A stretch of 64,000 bases of DNA from Candidatus Binatus sp. (GTDB lineage: Bacteria > Desulfobacterota > Binatia > Binatales > Binataceae), in NCBI RefSeq assembly GCF_030646925.1, contig NZ_JAUSKL010000067.1, forward strand, positions 1 to 64,000, given 5' to 3'. Below are positions 17,524-27,803 of this stretch, one piece after another. The position numbers and the translations under genes are program-made. The notes below the pieces were generated by a model. The model was not told the DNA's origin and searched no databases. It was given only the letters and a program-made list of their open reading frames with translations. Position 1 is the stretch's first letter, and the number at the start of each line of letters is the position of its first letter.

Positions 17524-17874
17524 CGATTTTCTCCAATACGCTCGCTCTGCCCCGGTGCCACAAGGTTCAGCGACGCAATTGCTCCGTACGTGAGCAAGGG
17601 TGAGGCCAAGAACGGCAGATGCTGGATTGGGTGCCAATCGTTCGCAGAAGGTACTGGACACCTTTCCAAAAAAGACGATTTGGCTGCCGCGAAAGATGAA
17701 TCCTAACAAAACAGCCTCGCGATGCGGTAGCAGGGGCGCGATTTTGTTGCATCGCCGTGACAGCTAATTGAGTCTGAAGAGAAGGTCCAGCCGCAAAAAA
17801 AAACGACGGGATCCGAAGATCCCGCCGTTCAACTAATCGCATTCGAGCTGCGAGCCGCAGATGCAATCGGATGA
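17524..17874. other. 351-base gap between the receiver gene and groEL
   Basis: The gap holds the groEL terminator at its right end and, by position, the promoter of the receiver gene at its left. I see no further coding region; several open frames here lack ribosome sites and recognisable protein sequence. Confidence 0.6.
17795..17830 (-). terminator. Rho-independent terminator of groES-groEL
   Basis: On the minus strand an inverted repeat of about 10 base pairs (CGGCGGGATC / GATCCCGTCG) closes a TTCG tetraloop and is followed by a run of nine T. It lies 45 bases after the groEL stop, the expected place for the operon's end. Confidence 0.85.
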
Positions 17875-19509
<1,635 letters not shown>

Positions 19510-19574
19510 TTAGCTTCTCCTGGGTTCAAGTTCGTCGAAAAGATCCGTTTGCAACTGCCGGAACAGCGGGTCGC

Positions 19575-19862
19575 CTATTCGAGGATTCCGAGGATGTCGT
19601 CCTCGCGCATAATGATTAGATCTTCGCCCTCGAGCTTGATCTCGCTGCCCGAGTACTTGCCGAACAGGATCTTGTCGCCCACCTTCACTTCGATTGGGAT
19701 GAGCTTGCCCTCGTCGTATTTGCCCTTGCCGACGGCAATCACTTTGCCTTCCTGGGGTTTTTCCTTGGCGGTGTCGGGAATAATGATGCCGCCCTTGGTC
19801 TTCTCTTCTTCCTTGATGCGCTTGATCAAGATGCGATCACCAAGCGGTCTGAATCCTTTCAT
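19575..19862 (-). CDS. groES: Co-chaperonin GroES
   Basis: This is the 10-kDa lid subunit that closes the GroEL cavity; 95 residues. It starts [20 protein letters not shown], has the mobile loop region [21 protein letters not shown], and ends DDILGILE. An ATG with upstream GGAGGC is used. It is the first gene of the groES-groEL operon, and its leader contains the CIRCE operator. Confidence 0.98.
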   Translation of the reverse strand: MKGFRPLGDRILIKRIKEEEKTKGGIIIPDTAKEKPQEGKVIAVGKGKYDEGKLIPIEVKVGDKILFGKYSGSEIKLEGEDLIIMREDDILGILE

Positions 19863-19958
19863 GGGGAACGGGAGCCTCCTTGCCTTGCTAACAGTGAATT
19901 GATTGACCGGATGGAGTCCGGTCCGGACGAAACGTAATCATTCCGTGGGATTTGTCAA

Positions 19959-19985
19959 TTGGCACTCGCACGTCGCGAGTGCTAA
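19959..19985 (-). promoter_or_regulatory. CIRCE operator (HrcA binding site)
   Basis: On the plus strand TTGGCACTC and GAGTGCTAA are separated by 9 bases. The consensus is TTAGCACTC-N9-GAGTGCTAA, so only one base differs. Its place 97 bases upstream of groES predicts HrcA repression of the chaperonin operon, relieved on heat stress. hrcA is not in the window. Confidence 0.92.
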
Positions 19986-19989
19986 CGGC

Positions 19990-20017
19990 ATACTAGCGCC
20001 ATCGCCGGGAAATGCAA
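19990..20017 (-). promoter_or_regulatory. Candidate sigma-70 promoter of groES-groEL
   Basis: On the minus strand TTGCAT and TAGTAT are spaced by 16 bases and placed so that transcription would start in or next to the CIRCE operator, the usual arrangement. A second option, TTGACA just after CIRCE with a weak TACGTT, exists. The choice between them cannot be made from sequence alone. Confidence 0.45.
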
Positions 20018-20064
20018 GCCCTGTGAACAACCCTGTGGAGGAACCTTGCTCATCGCTCGGCTCT

Positions 20065-20225
20065 TTCCGTCATCCCGAGCGAAGGGCTGCCGGAGTCGAG
20101 GGATCTCGATCGAGCATCGCGAAACGTCGACCAGCGTGAGCGAGCCCGACTAGACCTGCTTCGGCATCTCACTCTTGTCACTCAGAGCGCAGCGAAGAAT
20201 CCCGGATCTTTTTGCTGTTAGAAGC
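20065..20225. repeat. Dispersed palindromic repeat, degenerate copy
   Basis: This fills most of the 409-base gap between groES and cyaY to the right of the operator. It starts CGTCATCCCGAGCGAAGGG and includes a second arm, TGTCACTCAGAGCGCAGCG, followed by AAGAATCCCGGATC. The arms match the repeat family seen at 5055, 20665 and 29312, but are rearranged. No gene is seen. Confidence 0.6.
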
Positions 20226-20271
20226 AGGCCAAAACCATCTGTCGCGAAGCGGGTGAGGCATCAGGAGGCCG

Positions 20272-20592
20272 TCAGAATGTGACGGGGTGGGCGATTTGCT
20301 CGGAGATTGCCTCGGCGAGGCGAGGATACAGCTCGTGGGCGTCCTTGTCGTCGAGCCAGGTCGCGCGACTGGCGTCCCACTTGTAGTGGAAGCCGTGCGC
20401 GCCGGCGGCGAGCCACATCTGCTTCATCTGCGATTGGCGGCTCAGCACGAACTTGGCGCCGTCGGCGAACTCGATATTGACGACGCCCTCGGCGGCCGAG
20501 AAATCGACCTCGTCGGGATCGAGATCTTCGAGCCACTTCGCGACCTTGGCAAGGCAGGCGTCGGAGAGTTTCAGAAATTCTGCGTCGTCCAT
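20272..20592 (-). CDS. cyaY: Iron donor protein CyaY (bacterial frataxin)
   Basis: This 106-residue protein matches CyaY, which binds iron and tunes Fe-S cluster assembly by IscS/IscU. Matching stretches are MDDAEFLKLSDACLAKVAKW, an acidic helix with EDLDPDEVDF, GVVNIEFADGAKFVLSRQSQ, MKQMWLAAGAHGFHYKW and a final LAEAISEQIAHPVTF. The acidic ridge that binds iron is kept. No isc genes are in the window. It stands alone between two repeat-filled gaps. Confidence 0.87.
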   Translation of the reverse strand: MDDAEFLKLSDACLAKVAKWLEDLDPDEVDFSAAEGVVNIEFADGAKFVLSRQSQMKQMWLAAGAHGFHYKWDASRATWLDDKDAHELYPRLAEAISEQIAHPVTF

Positions 20593-20664
20593 GATTTAAA
20601 CTTTTCCTAATTGCTGATTTTTGCAGAATCTGATCGCTCTCCACTGTTGTCGCCTGGTCGCCAA

Positions 20665-20830
20665 TGTTTGTCATTCTGAGCGAAGCGAAGAATCCCTTCT
20701 TTGCCTCGCCCGCTTCGTTGCGGGAGAGGCGGCCGAGGCGCTTGCGACGAGGCGGTGAGGGTGCAGACGGCGCAAGCAAAAAGATCCGGGATTCTTCGGC
20801 GTCGCAGCCTTGGCCTCAGAATGACAAAGT
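20665..20830. repeat. Composite repeat with terminal inverted ends
   Basis: The ends are inverted copies: TTTGTCATTCTGAG at the left and CTCAGAATGACAAA at the right. GAAGAATCCC and GGGATTCTTC form the next inner pair. The interior contains an inverted copy of the 4800-type repeat (CGGGAGAGG ... GGTGAGGGTGC). The whole 166-base unit looks like a folded, MITE-like element without coding capacity. It occupies the 323-base gap between cyaY and the DUF507 gene. Confidence 0.75.
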
Positions 20831-20915
20831 GGTCGGCCTCGCCGATCGTGAAACAAAGCAGTCGTCGCTCTGTGCCGAAACAAATTCACAAGCTTTCCGG
20901 ATGACACAAAAATAA

Positions 20916-21197
20916 TCAACGCTGCTGGGGACCTTTCTTGCGCAGTTCTTCGTCGCGATAGCGCTTGAAGAGGATCGTCCATTCGTTCGAGCCTTCGACG
21001 ACGCCGCGCTTGATCGACGATATCTTGCGCCGCACGATCGCGTCGATTTCGTCGCCCTGCTCGCTGAACTGAGCGACCAGTTCGCGCGCCTGGCGGAGCG
21101 CCAGCGGAAAATTCGATATCTCGGCCAATCCTTCGTCGCGGAGTTTTGCGAGCGATTCGCGCGCGAGGAACAGCACTCGTGCTTCGGTAAATTTCAT
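20916..21197 (-). CDS. DUF507 family protein
   Basis: This 93-residue protein is of the DUF507 family, whose function is unknown. It begins MKFTEARVLFLARESLAKLR, is mostly helical and charged, and ends with a conserved-looking EWTILFKRYRDEELRKKG. A second DUF507 protein lies 17 bases upstream on the same strand, so the two are probably co-expressed and may work as a pair. DUF507 is best known from delta-proteobacterial and Aquificae-type genomes. Confidence 0.8.
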   Translation of the reverse strand: MKFTEARVLFLARESLAKLRDEGLAEISNFPLALRQARELVAQFSEQGDEIDAIVRRKISSIKRGVVEGSNEWTILFKRYRDEELRKKGPQQR

Positions 21198-21214
21198 TTC
21201 AATTCAGATCGATC

Positions 21215-21490
21215 TTACAGCGTGAAGTTTTTCTTCTCGGCGAGGCGCTGGCGAATCAGTCCGCGCAGCCGCGTAACGTCGAGGCGGGTGTCGCGGCGCG
21301 CTTCGGCCTCGGCCATCTGGTCGGCCTCTTCGTCGATTTTGGCTTCGGTTTCGAAATTTTCAGACATCAACTCGACCACGCAAGCGACCAGGTCCTTGAG
21401 GTCGGCTTTGGGCTTGACTGCGCCGCGATCGACGAGGCCCTGCACCAGATGATTCGCGAGCGCGTCGATTTGAGCTTCCCGAACCGCCAT
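21215..21490 (-). CDS. DUF507 family protein, second copy
   Basis: This 91-residue helical protein opens MAVREAQIDALANHLVQGLV and ends RLRGLIRQRLAEKKNFTL. It is only distantly similar to its neighbour at 20916 but matches the same family outline, with a C-terminal RxLI..RLA helix. The glutamate-rich middle (EEADQMAEAEARRDTRLD) suggests a coiled or flexible linker. It follows the 21512 gene by 21 bases. Function unknown. Confidence 0.78.
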   Translation of the reverse strand: MAVREAQIDALANHLVQGLVDRGAVKPKADLKDLVACVVELMSENFETEAKIDEEADQMAEAEARRDTRLDVTRLRGLIRQRLAEKKNFTL

Positions 21491-21511
21491 GGGTAGTTCC
21501 TTGCCCGCGCG

Positions 21512-22321
21512 TCAGCGGGGCTTCTTGGCGTTCTCTTTATCCTGCTCTTCCTTGTAAACGGCGTCCATCTTGGGTTCGAGGACTTCGTAAAATTCCTTGA
21601 TATGGCCGATGTTGGCGGCGAGGTCGCCGGGAAACCATCGCAGCATCGAGGTCGAATCGGGGCGCGCGGTCCCCGAGCGCGAGCATACGTCGATATCGCC
21701 GGACGGCAGGATGGTGATTCTGACGTCGTCTTCCCAGCCGAAGATGCGCGTGCGGTAGATGCAATCGAGCGTGTAGTTATGCGGGTCGGCCTTGATGATT
21801 TTCCAGCCGCCGAGCGAATTGACGGTCTCCTGCGACAACTGAAACAGCTTCTGGCGCGAGAGGCCGGGGAAACCGCGGCGAATCAATTCCGGAAAGACGT
21901 CATCCTCTGGCGTCACACCAACGGTCGGAGTTGGCGTCGGTGTGGCGGTCGGGGACTGCTTCGCGGCGGCGATCAACTGGCGCATCTTCGCTTCTTCGGG
22001 CGACATCGGTACGGGCGACGGCGCCGCGGCGGCGTGGAGCACGCCGTTCGGCCCCATCTCGCAAACCACGCTGCCGTGGCCGTCTTTGCTGGCGGCGGCC
22101 GAATTCATCGTGACGAATCGAATCACGCGCTGCCTGGCGCCGGGCTTTTCGAAGGGCGTCTCGTTGTTCATCATGATCGCGATGCCCGCCACGGCGCCGG
22201 CGAGGCCGGCGGCGAAAATCACGAGCCGCAGCAATACGAAGAAGATTCGGCGCAGGAACGGCACGAAGATCAGCACCGCGACGGCGACCAGCGCTGCGAC
22301 GAGAATCGGCAAAGTGAACAT
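21512..22321 (-). CDS. Membrane-anchored protein with DUF1499-like C-terminal domain
   Basis: This 269-residue protein has two N-terminal membrane segments (LVAALVAVAVLIFVPFL and VIFAAGLAGAVAGIAIM) and a Pro/Thr-rich linker (TPTPTPTVG). The C-terminal domain includes GWKIIKADPHNYTLDCIYRT, FGWEDDVRITI and DVCSRSGTARPDSTSM. The order of strands resembles DUF1499 (a charged DDV strand followed by a SRSG...D segment). The function of that family is unknown. It is first in a run with the two DUF507 genes. Confidence 0.7.
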   Translation of the reverse strand: MFTLPILVAALVAVAVLIFVPFLRRIFFVLLRLVIFAAGLAGAVAGIAIMMNNETPFEKPGARQRVIRFVTMNSAAASKDGHGSVVCEMGPNGVLHAAAAPSPVPMSPEEAKMRQLIAAAKQSPTATPTPTPTVGVTPEDDVFPELIRRGFPGLSRQKLFQLSQETVNSLGGWKIIKADPHNYTLDCIYRTRIFGWEDDVRITILPSGDIDVCSRSGTARPDSTSMLRWFPGDLAANIGHIKEFYEVLEPKMDAVYKEEQDKENAKKPR

Positions 22322-22382
22322 GCTCGGATGAATGCCTATCTGTTTTTGGAGGGAGTGCGCAAGCGCGTTTTCATAGCCTGAG

Positions 22383-22423
22383 CCAAAAACAACCGGCGCG
22401 ATCTTTGAGGATCGCGCCGGCCT
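22383..22423 (-). terminator. Rho-independent terminator after the radical SAM gene
   Basis: On the minus strand CCGGCGCGATC and GATCGCGCCGG form an 11-bp stem with a short loop, followed by TTGTTTTTGG. It lies 30 bases past the stop of the radical SAM gene at 22453. Confidence 0.8.
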
Positions 22424-22452
22424 TTACGATTCGATAGTTCTTGTCAGCTCGA

Positions 22453-24339
22453 TCAGGCGGGCGCTGCGGCGAAGCCCTCTTCGCCGTCGCCGCGCAGGAT
22501 CGCGTCGAAGCGCTTGCCGAGATAGAAGCGGCGCGCTTCGTCATCGGTGACGGTGGCGCGGCGCACGTCACGGCGGCGAATCGGCCAGATGCCGCCAACC
22601 ATCGGATGGCGCCCCTGCCGGTAGCTGAAAAAATAATAGGTGAACTGGCGGAGCACCGCGCGACGCGACTCGGCGTCGAGATTACGGCCTGCGCAAACGG
22701 TGAAAATCGTGTGCAGCAAGCGCGGAATCGAGTAGAAACCGAGGAACGCATCGCGATACGCGCCGAGCCAGCTTTCCGTGTCGAGCTTCTCGTGCTTCAG
22801 CGTCACGTGCTGCGAGTCGAGCTGGTTGAAATCCCAATCGATAATCGAGCCTTCCTTGGTGAAACGGACCTGGTCTTCGGTGCCCGGCAGCGGCGTCATG
22901 ATAAAGAACGACACGATATCGAAGCCGATCTTCTTGAGCGTCGCCGCGGCAACGCGTCCGCAATCGGGGCCGTCGAACGGGAAGCCCAGCATGTAGCCCG
23001 CATGCACCGATACGCCGACCTTGTGCCAGTTCTCGACGACGCGCTTGTACTTGTCGATCACGTGGGCGCGCGCCGCTTCGATTTTCCACTTATGCTGGCG
23101 ATCGTCGGTGTTCTGATACTTGGTCGCGAAGTTCAGATTGTCGGGATTGAGCGACTCGATTCCGACGAATGCCTGGTAGCATCCGGCGGCGGCGGCCAGT
23201 TCGGTAAATTTGCGGCTGCGGCGATGCTTGGCGGTCTCGGCCTCGCCCTCGGCGACATTCGCGTAGCATGACGCGTCCACGTCGACCTGCATCATGAAGG
23301 AGAGTTTCGGGTACTCTTTCTTCACGTCGATCAGGCCGGTCAGAATTTCTTCCCATCGCGGCGAGCGGAAGAAGTCGTCATCGACCAGGAACAGCGATTC
23401 GATACCGTGATTGCGGCACGCATCGCGCACCCAACTGACGACCGAATCAGGTTCGCGCGAGCGCATCGTGCGCCCCATCACATTTTTTACGCTGCAGTAC
23501 GAGCAGGTGAAGGGGCATCCGCGCGAGGTATCGAGCGTGGTCATCGATTCGTTAAAAAATCGCGTTAGATATCGATCGTCGAGCACCGGCAGCAGCGAGT
23601 CGGTAATCAGCGGGACGATGATGTCGTCCTGGCCGGTCTTGGCGCGGATACCTTCGGTCACGGTGTAATGCTTCTGCAGGTCGCCGCGGAGAAAATCCTC
23701 GACGATCGCGCCCCAGATATTTTCCGCCTCGCCGACCACCGTGGTGACGCCGCATTCGTTTAGAAATTTGCATGAATCGGGGAACCCGCTGACGTGAAAA
23801 CCACCCATCATGGTGGGCAGTCCCTCGGCGACAAATTGCAACGCGAGATCGCGCCCGCGCGGATACTGATTCGATTGCACGCCGGCCAGCCCCATCAGCA
23901 ACTCGACGCCATCCTCGCGCGCCTTCTCCTTGATTGCCGTGATGGTCTGGGGGCTGACGATGCCGTCACATATCTCATCCCAGATGACGGTCTCGAGGCG
24001 GACATTGCGCTCGCCGGCGCAGCGCTTGTTGAACGCCTCATTCAGGGCGGTCAGGACGGTCAAAGTGTTGTTGGGCTGGACGCCATAGCGGAAATATTGG
24101 ACGTAGCCCTCCTCGTCGTAGCGGGAGGGTTTTATGAAATAAACCCGGATTGTGCGGCAGGGCTCCGGCTTGACCGCCCCGTGGGCGAGCGCGGCTTGGG
24201 TTGCCGTCAATTGCAGCGTGACCGTCGAGCGATTTCCGCCGTAGCGACTCGTCCCGAGCAGCCAGTAGAGTACCGCTGCGCCGAAGACGAGGAATATTCC
24301 AAAAAAAGCAAGCAATACCATCAACAGTTCCTCTTCCAC
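22453..24339 (-). CDS. B12-binding radical SAM protein with N-terminal membrane span
   Basis: This 628-residue protein joins a cobalamin-binding-type domain (GLAGVQSNQYPRGRDLALQF, GGFHVSGFPDS, VVGEAENIWG) to a radical SAM domain. The 4Fe-4S motif is RGCPFTCSYCS (CxxxCxxC), followed by a FLVDDDFFRSP strand. Such enzymes often methylate unreactive carbons or process lipids. Unusually, it begins with a membrane helix (MVLLAFFGIFLVFGAAVLYWLL). The C-terminal 150 residues resemble the region after the core in lipid-modifying members, but the substrate cannot be assigned. It is a single gene with its own terminator. Confidence 0.88.
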   Translation of the reverse strand: MEEELLMVLLAFFGIFLVFGAAVLYWLLGTSRYGGNRSTVTLQLTATQAALAHGAVKPEPCRTIRVYFIKPSRYDEEGYVQYFRYGVQPNNTLTVLTALNEAFNKRCAGERNVRLETVIWDEICDGIVSPQTITAIKEKAREDGVELLMGLAGVQSNQYPRGRDLALQFVAEGLPTMMGGFHVSGFPDSCKFLNECGVTTVVGEAENIWGAIVEDFLRGDLQKHYTVTEGIRAKTGQDDIIVPLITDSLLPVLDDRYLTRFFNESMTTLDTSRGCPFTCSYCSVKNVMGRTMRSREPDSVVSWVRDACRNHGIESLFLVDDDFFRSPRWEEILTGLIDVKKEYPKLSFMMQVDVDASCYANVAEGEAETAKHRRSRKFTELAAAAGCYQAFVGIESLNPDNLNFATKYQNTDDRQHKWKIEAARAHVIDKYKRVVENWHKVGVSVHAGYMLGFPFDGPDCGRVAAATLKKIGFDIVSFFIMTPLPGTEDQVRFTKEGSIIDWDFNQLDSQHVTLKHEKLDTESWLGAYRDAFLGFYSIPRLLHTIFTVCAGRNLDAESRRAVLRQFTYYFFSYRQGRHPMVGGIWPIRRRDVRRATVTDDEARRFYLGKRFDAILRGDGEEGFAAAPA

Positions 24340-24470
24340 CCCACCTTATCTTGTTTCATCGACGATACCTAACCAGTCGGTCAGAGTAAACTATCCCAGA
24401 CCCGACCAGTCAAGATTTCAAGATAAAAGTGGATGCTAAACACTAACCAATTCCGGGCCGGGGATTCGGA

Positions 24471-26846
24471 TCAACGATACATCTCGACCAGGTTGATCAG
24501 CCCCAAATCCCGGTAGCGCTCAACCAGGTAGCCCTTGACCTCCTGCACGGTGGCCATCTGCAGCGTTTCGCGAGCGATGAGCCGCGCAGTTTGATAGTCT
24601 ACCGCGCGAATCACCTTTCGCACCACCGGAATAAAGAGGGGGCTGAGGCTCATTTCGTCAAGGCCCATACCGACTAGCAATAACGTCGCCAACGGGTCGC
24701 TCGCCATCTCGCCGCAGATGCATACCTCCTTGTCGGCGGCGCGAGCGACATTGACGACTTCGGCGATCGCGGAAATCACCGCGGGATGCAGCGCCTCGTA
24801 GAGATGCGCGACGCGCGGATTGTTGCGATCGGCGGCGAGCAGGTACTGAATCAGGTCATTGGTGCCAACCGAGAAGAAATCGACTTCGCGGGCGAGGCGT
24901 GGCGCGAGCCACACCGCCGACGGCACTTCGACCATGATGCCGACTTCGATTTGCGGATTGTGCTCGAGGCCTTCGGCGAACAGCTCGGCTTGCGACTCGG
25001 CGAGCAATTCCTTGGCGCGGCGCAACTCCTCGAGGCTCGAGATCATCGGAAAAAGAATCCGCACGTTGTGGCGCGCGGCCGCGCGCAAGATTGCCCGCAA
25101 TTGAACCTTGAACAGTCCCGACATCTCGAGCGAGATACGAATCGAGCGCCAGCCCAAAAATGGATTCTCTTCGCGCGGCACCCGCATGTAGGGCGGATAC
25201 TTGTCGGCGCCGATATCGAGCGTGCGAATCGTCACCGGACGCTTGCCGACCTGCTCCAGTATCCGGTTGTAGAGCGCGAGTTGCTGCTCCTCGTCGGGAA
25301 AATCCTCGTAAGTGAGAAAGGAAAACTCGGAGCGCAGCAGGCCGATCCCCTCGGCGCCGTAGCGCAGCGCCATATGGACGTCTGGCAGCAGCGCGATATT
25401 CGCGAGCATCATGACGCGATGCCCGTCGCGGGTCGCGGTCGGTTCGTCGCCCTCCTCAATCAGTTCCTTCTTGAAGGCTTCATAGCGCTTCGACAGTCCG
25501 ACGTAGTCACGCTCGATCTCGGCGCTCGGATTGACGTAAACGACGCCCGAGTTGCCGTCGAGCACCAGTTGATCGCCTTCGACGATCGATTCCATTAGAT
25601 GCTCGACGCCGACCACGGTCGGAATCTCAAACGCGCGCGCCAGGATCGCCGCATGCGAAGTGACGCCGCCCGATTGCAGCGCGATGCCAACCAGCTTCTC
25701 GTGCGACACTAGCGTCATCTGCGAGAGCGTCAGCTCCTCCGCGACAATGATCGTCGCCTTGGCAAAAGCGCCCTTCTTGTCTTCCTGCCGGAGATGGCGC
25801 AGCACGCGATGGCCGACGTCGCGAAAATCGGTCGCGCGCTCGCGCAGATAACTGTCGGCGACCGCAAGCATCGAGGCGCTCAGTTCCTCGATCACGCGAA
25901 ACAGCGCGCTCTCGGCGGTGTAGCCGTCGGCGATCGCTTGCCGGATGCGTCCGATGAATTCGTCATCCTCGAGAATCATGCGATGGCCGTCGAAGATCTG
26001 CAGATCGGAGTAGCCCATCATCGGCTCCATCCGGGTCTTCAGCACGCCGAGCTCGTGCCTGGATCGGACGAGCGCATCTTCGAGACGGCGCGCTTCCAAC
26101 TTTGGATCGCGCGAGCGCTGATTGCGTTCGACGGTGCTTAGAAAAGTCCCGACGATATGCGCGTGGCCTTGCGCAAATCCGGGCGAGGCGGAAAGTCCGA
26201 CCAGGCGCGGGCGGCGGATTTTCATCGGCGTCGCGACCCGCGTCTTGCCGCCGACCTTCTCGTAGTCCTTGAGCTGGCGATTCGCCTCGATCATGCGGCG
26301 GCGATATTCGAGCCGTTCCTTTTCCTTGGTCGCAAGCGTCTCGCGCAGTCGAAAGTGCGACAGGATTTGTGCGACCTGGTTGGCCGCGGTGCTGAGCAGG
26401 CGGATCTCACTGCGCGTGAATTTGCGGCGCTCGAGCGTCTGCGTGACCAGCACCCCGAGCGGCTTCTTGCGGCCGTCCTGAATCGGCACGCCGAGAAATG
26501 TGTGGTAGCGCTCCTCGCCGGTCTCGGGAAAATACTTGTAGCGCTCGTGGCTGATCGCGTCGGGTACGTAAACCGGCGCCTGCTTTTCGAGCACCATCCC
26601 GACGAGCCCTTCATCCATGCGCATTGAAACTTTGCCGACCGACTCACGATCGAGCCCGATAGTCGCTCGCAGCGTTACGCGCTCACGCTGCGGATCGAAC
26701 AGATAGAGCGAGCAGACTTCAGCCTCCATGCCATTGGCGATCGTCTCGACGACGCGGTCCAGTGTGTCGCGCAAGTCGTCGGAATGCTCCCCGCTGATGG
26801 CGGAGAGATTTTCGATCAACGCGAGGCGATCCTTGTTGGTACTCAT
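24471..26846 (-). CDS. ptsP: Phosphoenolpyruvate-protein phosphotransferase PtsP (GAF-EI)
   Basis: This is enzyme I of the nitrogen-type phosphotransferase system, moving phosphate from PEP to an HPr-like carrier. An N-terminal GAF domain (residues about 15-165, LIENLSAISGEHSDDLRDTL) senses small ligands. The EI part has the phosphohistidine His398 in GGVTSHAAILARAFEIPTV, the PEP-binding region LRSEFSFLTYEDFPDEEQQ, SVGTNDLIQYLLAADRNN and the catalytic cysteine in CICGEMASDPLATLL. The 791-residue length fits. No HPr or EIIA gene is adjacent, so a regulatory role is likely. Confidence 0.95.
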   Translation of the reverse strand: MSTNKDRLALIENLSAISGEHSDDLRDTLDRVVETIANGMEAEVCSLYLFDPQRERVTLRATIGLDRESVGKVSMRMDEGLVGMVLEKQAPVYVPDAISHERYKYFPETGEERYHTFLGVPIQDGRKKPLGVLVTQTLERRKFTRSEIRLLSTAANQVAQILSHFRLRETLATKEKERLEYRRRMIEANRQLKDYEKVGGKTRVATPMKIRRPRLVGLSASPGFAQGHAHIVGTFLSTVERNQRSRDPKLEARRLEDALVRSRHELGVLKTRMEPMMGYSDLQIFDGHRMILEDDEFIGRIRQAIADGYTAESALFRVIEELSASMLAVADSYLRERATDFRDVGHRVLRHLRQEDKKGAFAKATIIVAEELTLSQMTLVSHEKLVGIALQSGGVTSHAAILARAFEIPTVVGVEHLMESIVEGDQLVLDGNSGVVYVNPSAEIERDYVGLSKRYEAFKKELIEEGDEPTATRDGHRVMMLANIALLPDVHMALRYGAEGIGLLRSEFSFLTYEDFPDEEQQLALYNRILEQVGKRPVTIRTLDIGADKYPPYMRVPREENPFLGWRSIRISLEMSGLFKVQLRAILRAAARHNVRILFPMISSLEELRRAKELLAESQAELFAEGLEHNPQIEVGIMVEVPSAVWLAPRLAREVDFFSVGTNDLIQYLLAADRNNPRVAHLYEALHPAVISAIAEVVNVARAADKEVCICGEMASDPLATLLLVGMGLDEMSLSPLFIPVVRKVIRAVDYQTARLIARETLQMATVQEVKGYLVERYRDLGLINLVEMYR

Positions 26847-27025
26847 CGGTAAAAAACAGCTGCGGCGCGAGCAGTTTATCGCAGTGATTGGCGGGCAGAC
26901 AATGACGCGCGCCGCAAAGCGCGATCAATTCAAGAATATTTCATCGCGTGGAAGTTGAATTTTCCTTTCAATTTGGCTGAGAGACGAAATGAAAGGAAAG
27001 ATGCACGGCGACCTGGGTGACCGTC

Positions 27026-27772
27026 CTATTGCGGGAGCAGATAATCCGGCAGATCGAACCGGGCGAGCGCATTTTTCAGAAGGCCGCGGCCGGCACGGCA
27101 TCGACCCGCCTTGATCGCGTCGATCAAGTCGCGCTCGGTCTTCACCGGCGCGTCGAGCAGCGTCGTGACGCATCCAACGGAGCCCGCCGAATGCGAATCC
27201 GAGCCCGCGACTTCCGCCATCCCGAGATGCCGCGCGACTTGTAGCGCGAAAACATTTTCGTCTTCGCTACATGCGCCGTTCAGCACTTCGATCGCATCGA
27301 CGAGTCCGAAAATTTTGAGCTTCGCCGCACGATCGGGAAAGGTCGGATCGATCGGTTCGTGATCGGGATTGATAAACGAGAAGCGCGGGTCGAGCTTGTA
27401 CCTGAACGGATGATTGGCGACGAGAAAGCCGCCCTCGCCGTCGATTACACGGCGCAATTCCGCGAGCTTGTAAATTCCCCCGATGTAGCGCTCGAGGCCG
27501 AACGCCCCGATATGCCCCATGTCGGTGGTGACTTCCATCCCGCGGAGAAAAATCACGCCCGAGTCCGCCGCCATCTCCGCGATCTCGCGGGAGTCCCACA
27601 TCGTGTCATGCTCGGTAATACACACCGCGCCGATTCCGATCGCGCGGGCGCGCTCGACCAAATCCTTCGGCGCAAGATTCGAGTCCGAGCTGCCGCGATT
27701 GGTGTGCAGATGCAGATCGACGCTGAAGTAGGGCCCCGCGGGATGCGGGTGCCCGCTTCCTGATTCCGGCAT
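27026..27772 (-). CDS. PHP-domain metal-dependent hydrolase
   Basis: This PHP-family protein of 248 residues likely hydrolyses a phosphoester. Metal ligands are visible in FSVDLHLHTNRGSSDS, CITEHDTMWDSREIAE, RGMEVTTDMGHIGAFGLE, FLVANHPFRYKLDPRF, VLNGACSEDENVF and VAGSDSHSAGSVGCV. This matches the stand-alone TrpH/YciV-like group. The N-terminus has short extra sequence (MPESGSGHPHPAGPY), so the true start may be slightly internal. The cyclophilin gene follows downstream. Confidence 0.9.
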   Translation of the reverse strand: MPESGSGHPHPAGPYFSVDLHLHTNRGSSDSNLAPKDLVERARAIGIGAVCITEHDTMWDSREIAEMAADSGVIFLRGMEVTTDMGHIGAFGLERYIGGIYKLAELRRVIDGEGGFLVANHPFRYKLDPRFSFINPDHEPIDPTFPDRAAKLKIFGLVDAIEVLNGACSEDENVFALQVARHLGMAEVAGSDSHSAGSVGCVTTLLDAPVKTERDLIDAIKAGRCRAGRGLLKNALARFDLPDYLLPQ

Positions 27773-27803
27773 AGTGACAGTGTTCGCCGCGCGAGGGTTC
27801 GCG

